Origin: an uncultured Acidimicrobiales bacterium
GTDB lineage: Bacteria; Actinomycetota; Acidimicrobiia; Acidimicrobiales; UBA10347
NCBI GenBank assembly: GCA_937941245.1
Contig: CALDYC010000025.1
Location: 1-47,838, forward strand
Reading direction: 5' to 3'
Length of the DNA stretch: 47,838 nucleotides
Shown here piece after piece: positions 44,969 to 47,838 of the stretch. Under the pieces are notes generated by a model. That model saw only the letters and a program-made list of their open reading frames with translations. It was not told the origin of the DNA and did not search any database. Numbering within the stretch: position 1 is the stretch's first letter; each line of letters begins with the position of its first letter. Position numbers and translations under genes: made by a program.

Positions 44969-45326
44969 TGTCTAGACATTCGACTCATAGTAAGCAGCGG
45001 CAGCTTACAACTACTCGAACCGTACTTACAGATGTTCACTTCGGCAGTAGCGGCCAGGCTGCATCCGTATGCGTAGCAGGTTCCAGACCATCATCAAAGC
45101 CCCAGGCGACCCTCGGCCTACGCCACACCGCAACCGGGGTTGAACTGGTAGGCAACGAGGCGTTCACCGTCTGCTGCCGCACCCGGTTCGTCTCCGAGGC
45201 GGATCGCGGAGTTGCTGTTGTCTGACAGGTCGCTGCGAACGGTGTGGTAACTGGATTACGCCGAAAGGGGTAACCGCTGATTCGGGCGGTGTGCGAACTG
45301 GGCCCCGTGTCGATCTCGACGGCGTC
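44969..45326. other. Gene-free stretch of about 360 bases
   Basis: No ORF here has a convincing start, composition or family match. The longest plus-strand frame (to 45225) begins inside the antisense of paralogue B. There is no RNA gene or clear repeat. It should contain the promoter of paralogue B and the 3' end region of the PIN-like gene. Confidence 0.5.
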
Positions 45327-46523
45327 TCAGGCCGCTGCTCTCCCAGTCTGCAAAGACCCGGCCCCTTCAAGAAGGGCGGACAGGTCGTTTGTGACCTCCG
45401 CAGCATGCAGGCCCGGCGGTAGCTGCTCCGCCAGGAGCGCAGTCGGCCCATCGACGATGACCAAGTCGAAGAGTGCGGCGGCCACTGAGATGTTGAAGAA
45501 ATCGATCTGATCGCTCTGCTTCTTCTTCCAGTTACGGTTCGTTTGCGTTGTATGTGCTTGGTGGAGCATTGCCGACCAAACCCGCGAGACCGGCATATTC
45601 GAAACGATTGCCCGCCATTCATCCGCGGACGACGCTGGGCACTCAACATCGAGCAATGCTTTCGAAACGATTGCCCGCCATTCATCTGCGGACGACGCTG
45701 GGCACTCAACATCGAGCAATACTGAGGCAAGCGCTAGATACGGCGCCATCGCAAGAAGTTGGTGAGCGAGATGAAAGGCATGGACATCCTCACGGCGTTG
45801 TGGCTGCTCGCCGAGAAGAAGCTCCTGAATTTTCTGTTGGGCGTCAACAAATTCCGATCGGTGAGGAATGGGATCCGGGTCGACTGCGCACATCCAACCG
45901 ATCTGATGGGCCAGAGATTGTGGAGTCAAGGGATCAGGTGCGGGAGCCATGCGCTGCCACGGCATCTCAGACCAATGCCGCCAGTCCGAGCGAATGCGCT
46001 TCTCAGCCGCCGCTCGGTCCAACTCTGTGGAGTCAATGAAGGCCGACTCATAGCCCCAGGTCAGCCGTCTTCGACCCACCTCGCGATCGAGCTGATGCAA
46101 GCCGCAGAGTCCAACATAGGCATCCCAAGCCTGCATGTCGTCAAGATCGACGACAGCCATACCGGACAATTCAAGCATCGCCACTATCGCCTCGGCTCGT
46201 CGTCGCGGATTGCCGTAGCGACTCAACTCGGCGAGGTGAGTTTGAGACAGAGGCAGAACCAAAGCTCCGTCCCATACAGACTGCCTGACCTCCTCGTACG
46301 GGAAGTCGCCGCGCCCGAACCGGCCGTCGGCCAACTCCTGCCAGCACCAGCTGTCCAGATAAACAAAGCGAGCGCCCATTGAGACCAACTCGCCCTCGCC
46401 TCGCAACGGCGGGAGCGCCACCGGAGCAATCGCGTCGAACTCAGTCTGTGTCCTCGTGGCGAGTTCCACTGCTGACAGCCCCATGCTGAGAGCGTAGCCA
46501 CACACTGACAAGAACTCGAACAT
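45327..46523 (-). CDS. PIN-like domain protein, putative ribonuclease
   Basis: A 398-residue protein with pieces of a PIN-type nuclease at both ends. Near the N-terminus, ARFVYLDSWCWQEL gives an Asp (57) after the first strand, and LPLSQTHLAELSR gives a Glu (99). Near the C-terminus, KKKQSDQIDFFNISVAAALFD and LVIVDGPTALLAEQLP supply further acidic residues (Asp338/341, Asp358) in the usual PIN order, ending in a strand-Asp. The middle 150 residues are helical. Residues 268-309 are a perfect-looking 21-residue tandem duplication. No antitoxin-like gene adjoins it; the HEPN gene lies 112 bases upstream on the same strand. Assignment rests on motif order only. Confidence 0.6.
   Translation of the reverse strand: MFEFLSVCGYALSMGLSAVELATRTQTEFDAIAPVALPPLRGEGELVSMGARFVYLDSWCWQELADGRFGRGDFPYEEVRQSVWDGALVLPLSQTHLAELSRYGNPRRRAEAIVAMLELSGMAVVDLDDMQAWDAYVGLCGLHQLDREVGRRRLTWGYESAFIDSTELDRAAAEKRIRSDWRHWSEMPWQRMAPAPDPLTPQSLAHQIGWMCAVDPDPIPHRSEFVDAQQKIQELLLGEQPQRREDVHAFHLAHQLLAMAPYLALASVLLDVECPASSADEWRAIVSKALLDVECPASSADEWRAIVSNMPVSRVWSAMLHQAHTTQTNRNWKKKQSDQIDFFNISVAAALFDLVIVDGPTALLAEQLPPGLHAAEVTNDLSALLEGAGSLQTGRAAA
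45598..45723. repeat. 63-bp in-frame tandem duplication inside the PIN-like gene
   Basis: Bases 45598-45660 and 45661-45723 are almost identical, differing only at one internal base (CCG versus CTG) and near the end. Because 63 is divisible by three the reading frame is kept, giving two copies of LLDVECPASSADEWRAIVS. The near identity points to a recent event. Confidence 0.93.
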
Positions 46524-46635
46524 ATGTTCTTCTTGGAACTATTGGTGGACCTGTTTGGACGCAGCGCGAACCGCGTCGTCTGACGTACGGGCTTTTCAAC
46601 TCCCCGTTTGACTTGTTGCCAGTTCGATAGAGCGT

Positions 46636-47136
46636 TCAGGCCGTTGGGTTGACAGTTGAGATGAACCAGCCTGAGACTGCTAGGGCGATATCTGCAAGAT
46701 CAAGTGCCTTTCGGGCTCCGATTCCTTCACTCAGCCCGTGCGCAATTTTGTTCCTTCTATCCACCAAGAAAACAAGCTCACGCTTCAACAATTCGTCGTC
46801 TGCGTCAAACAAATGATTGAGATCGTCAGCCCACCGGGGGTCAAATCTTGAGACGAGCTTTACCAGGTTTCCTGGCGACGGATTGGCCCCACGCCCAAGC
46901 CAACTCTGTCCAAAGGAAGACGAACGAGGGTCCGACTTACTTCGCAGATAAGAGCGGCAACACTCTTCGGCGATCTGTTCAACAAGGCCACACGACCTGA
47001 TGACGAGAAATCTTGACAACTCGCGCACGACGTCATCACTGCCGCTGCGTGCTTGCTCGTCAACCAGCTTGACGAGAGCTTTGAGCGACCTCTCGAGCCG
47101 AGCGATCTCGACGGAAGGCCATGTGCCAGGGTGCAA
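46636..47136 (-). CDS. HEPN domain protein, putative RNase partner of a DUF262 protein
   Basis: A 166-residue all-helical protein. It ends with the HEPN signature LVFLVDRRNKIAHGLSEG, in which Arg128 and His133 form the R-x4-H ribonuclease motif. The region LSRFLVIRSCGLVEQIAEECCRSYLR, then SPGNLVKLVSRFDPRWADDL, fits the RiboL-PSP or MAE_28990-type HEPN groups. The start is a TTG at 47136, two bases after the stop of the DUF262 gene, so translation is probably coupled; no better start is visible. Predicted role: an RNA-cutting effector in an abortive defence or toxin system, held or triggered by the DUF262 partner. Confidence 0.78.
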   Translation of the reverse strand: MHPGTWPSVEIARLERSLKALVKLVDEQARSGSDDVVRELSRFLVIRSCGLVEQIAEECCRSYLRSKSDPRSSSFGQSWLGRGANPSPGNLVKLVSRFDPRWADDLNHLFDADDELLKRELVFLVDRRNKIAHGLSEGIGARKALDLADIALAVSGWFISTVNPTA

Positions 47137-47138
47137 GA

Positions 47139-47838
47139 TCAGACCCTGGCGAAAGCGCCTGTTGAAATCTCAAGGCGGCTTCTGACTTGCTCTTCGTCTG
47201 CTGTCGATCTACTGACCGCAAAGACCATGTCTTCATTCGCTTGGATTGACTCGTACGCAGATTGGACTGCTGTGATGTCGGGGGTTGTTCCATGGTCAAG
47301 GCGTCGCATGAGGCCCACAAAAATTGCCTCAGTTATGGCTGCATTGACCTGTCGACCACGTGAACGGAGAGCAGATGCGCCGGGACCATCCAGGATGAGA
47401 TTGGCTGTCGTTAGAAATCGTTCAGTGATCAAGTCAGTCTGCAGGTTGTCTGCTTGACGGTGATCACCAACGAAGTCATTTAAAAAGCCCTTTAGCGGTC
47501 GTTTGTATGTCGCTGCCGAAACATACAAAGCGATTATTCGCAGCACAAGCTCCTGATCCCGAAGTCGCTTAGACTTCTTCCCGTACAGTTCCCTCCAGGC
47601 GTCACTCTTATTCAATTGTTCGATGTAGTCGATCAGCGGGCCAGCGAATAGCGCAACCCGAATCTCGTGAGCAGTCAGCTGTGTCCCGCCAGAGTTGAGA
47701 CGTTCGAAAATCTGATAGATCGAGTCCAACGAATGCCTCGAACCATCAGTGTCTACGATCGTGGCTTGGATGAACGTGTCATCAAATTGCCTAGAAAGAT
47801 CGTCAGGCAACGTCTTGTAGGTCAGACCCTTGAATCGG
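47139..47838 (-). CDS. DUF262 domain protein, C-terminal part (5' end outside window)
   Basis: The frame is open to the right edge, so the gene starts beyond it; 232 codons are visible. The residues RFKGLTYKTLPDDLSRQFDD, then IYQIFERLNSGGTQLTAHEIRVALFAG, are characteristic of the end of a DUF262 (ParB/sulfiredoxin-like NTPase) domain. The following 150 residues are helical, and no DUF1524 HNH nuclease appears before the stop, unlike GmrSD enzymes. DUF262 proteins act in restriction of modified DNA and other phage defence. G+C is low for this genome: I count 26 G/C in 47461-47520, against 38 in 60 at 32401-32460. Confidence 0.85.
   Translation of the reverse strand, partial: RFKGLTYKTLPDDLSRQFDDTFIQATIVDTDGSRHSLDSIYQIFERLNSGGTQLTAHEIRVALFAGPLIDYIEQLNKSDAWRELYGKKSKRLRDQELVLRIIALYVSAATYKRPLKGFLNDFVGDHRQADNLQTDLITERFLTTANLILDGPGASALRSRGRQVNAAITEAIFVGLMRRLDHGTTPDITAVQSAYESIQANEDMVFAVSRSTADEEQVRSRLEISTGAFARV

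Noticed and set aside
44950-45225. 91-codon plus-strand ORF
   Set aside because: It starts inside the antisense of a lipoprotein signal peptide, with no ribosome site or family resemblance.
45164-45730. 188-codon minus-strand ORF with a repeated peptide
   Set aside because: It lies within the PIN-like gene in another frame; its repeat is simply the 63-bp duplication.

Overview
The window is a high-GC, gene-dense stretch of bacterial chromosome. Its content points to an actinobacterium, and the mix suggests the Acidimicrobiia (Ilumatobacter-like): CarD, an actinobacterial-type SerC, an LppM-like lipoprotein, a Ser/Thr kinase with an extracytoplasmic sensor, many GTG starts and very short intergenic gaps. 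The lineage is inferred from protein families only. No rRNA, integrase, transposase or CRISPR array was seen.

Layout. 1-4.4 kb: the end of a cyclic-nucleotide-binding protein, a secreted lysyl-oxidase-like protein with Ig-type repeats, a hypothetical protein and a secreted TIM-barrel-like protein. 4.6-6.6 kb: carD, three tRNA genes (Gln-CTG, Glu-CTC, Pro-TGG) closed by a strong terminator, then ilvE. 6.6-12.8 kb: a compact minus-strand run, leuB, cimA, a hypothetical gene, an RDD membrane protein, gltX and a YdcF-like protein, with gaps of 7 to 34 bases. 13.0-15.7 kb: the divergent greA-leuC-leuD run, ending in a 49-codon ORF that overlaps leuD. 15.7-23.5 kb: serA, a renalase-like FAD protein, an overlapping aminotransferase / S9 peptidase / HAD run, and serC. 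With ilvE, cimA, leuBCD, serA and serC, this half covers much of branched-chain and serine synthesis.

23.5-40.3 kb holds a YqgE protein, a trypsin-like lipoprotein, an enoyl-CoA hydratase-like protein, rsgA, a five-helix molybdopterin oxidoreductase with an internal twin-arginine motif, an Fpg/Nei glycosylase, an ABC-F ATPase, a membrane Ser/Thr kinase carrying what looks like a dead trypsin-like domain, a tandem M23 protein, an LppM-like lipoprotein and glpD.

From about 40.4 kb the window becomes accessory in character: poorly conserved membrane proteins, three lipoproteins (two of them paralogues), a frameshifted duplicate of one lipoprotein, and finally a lower-GC minus-strand block at the right edge. 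That block encodes a DUF262 protein (5' end outside the window), a HEPN-domain protein starting two bases after it, and a PIN-like protein with a recent 63-bp internal duplication. It is the best candidate here for a little-described defence system. Other points worth a second look are the lysyl oxidase homologue that keeps the copper and quinone-cofactor residues, and the kinase with a pseudo-protease sensor.
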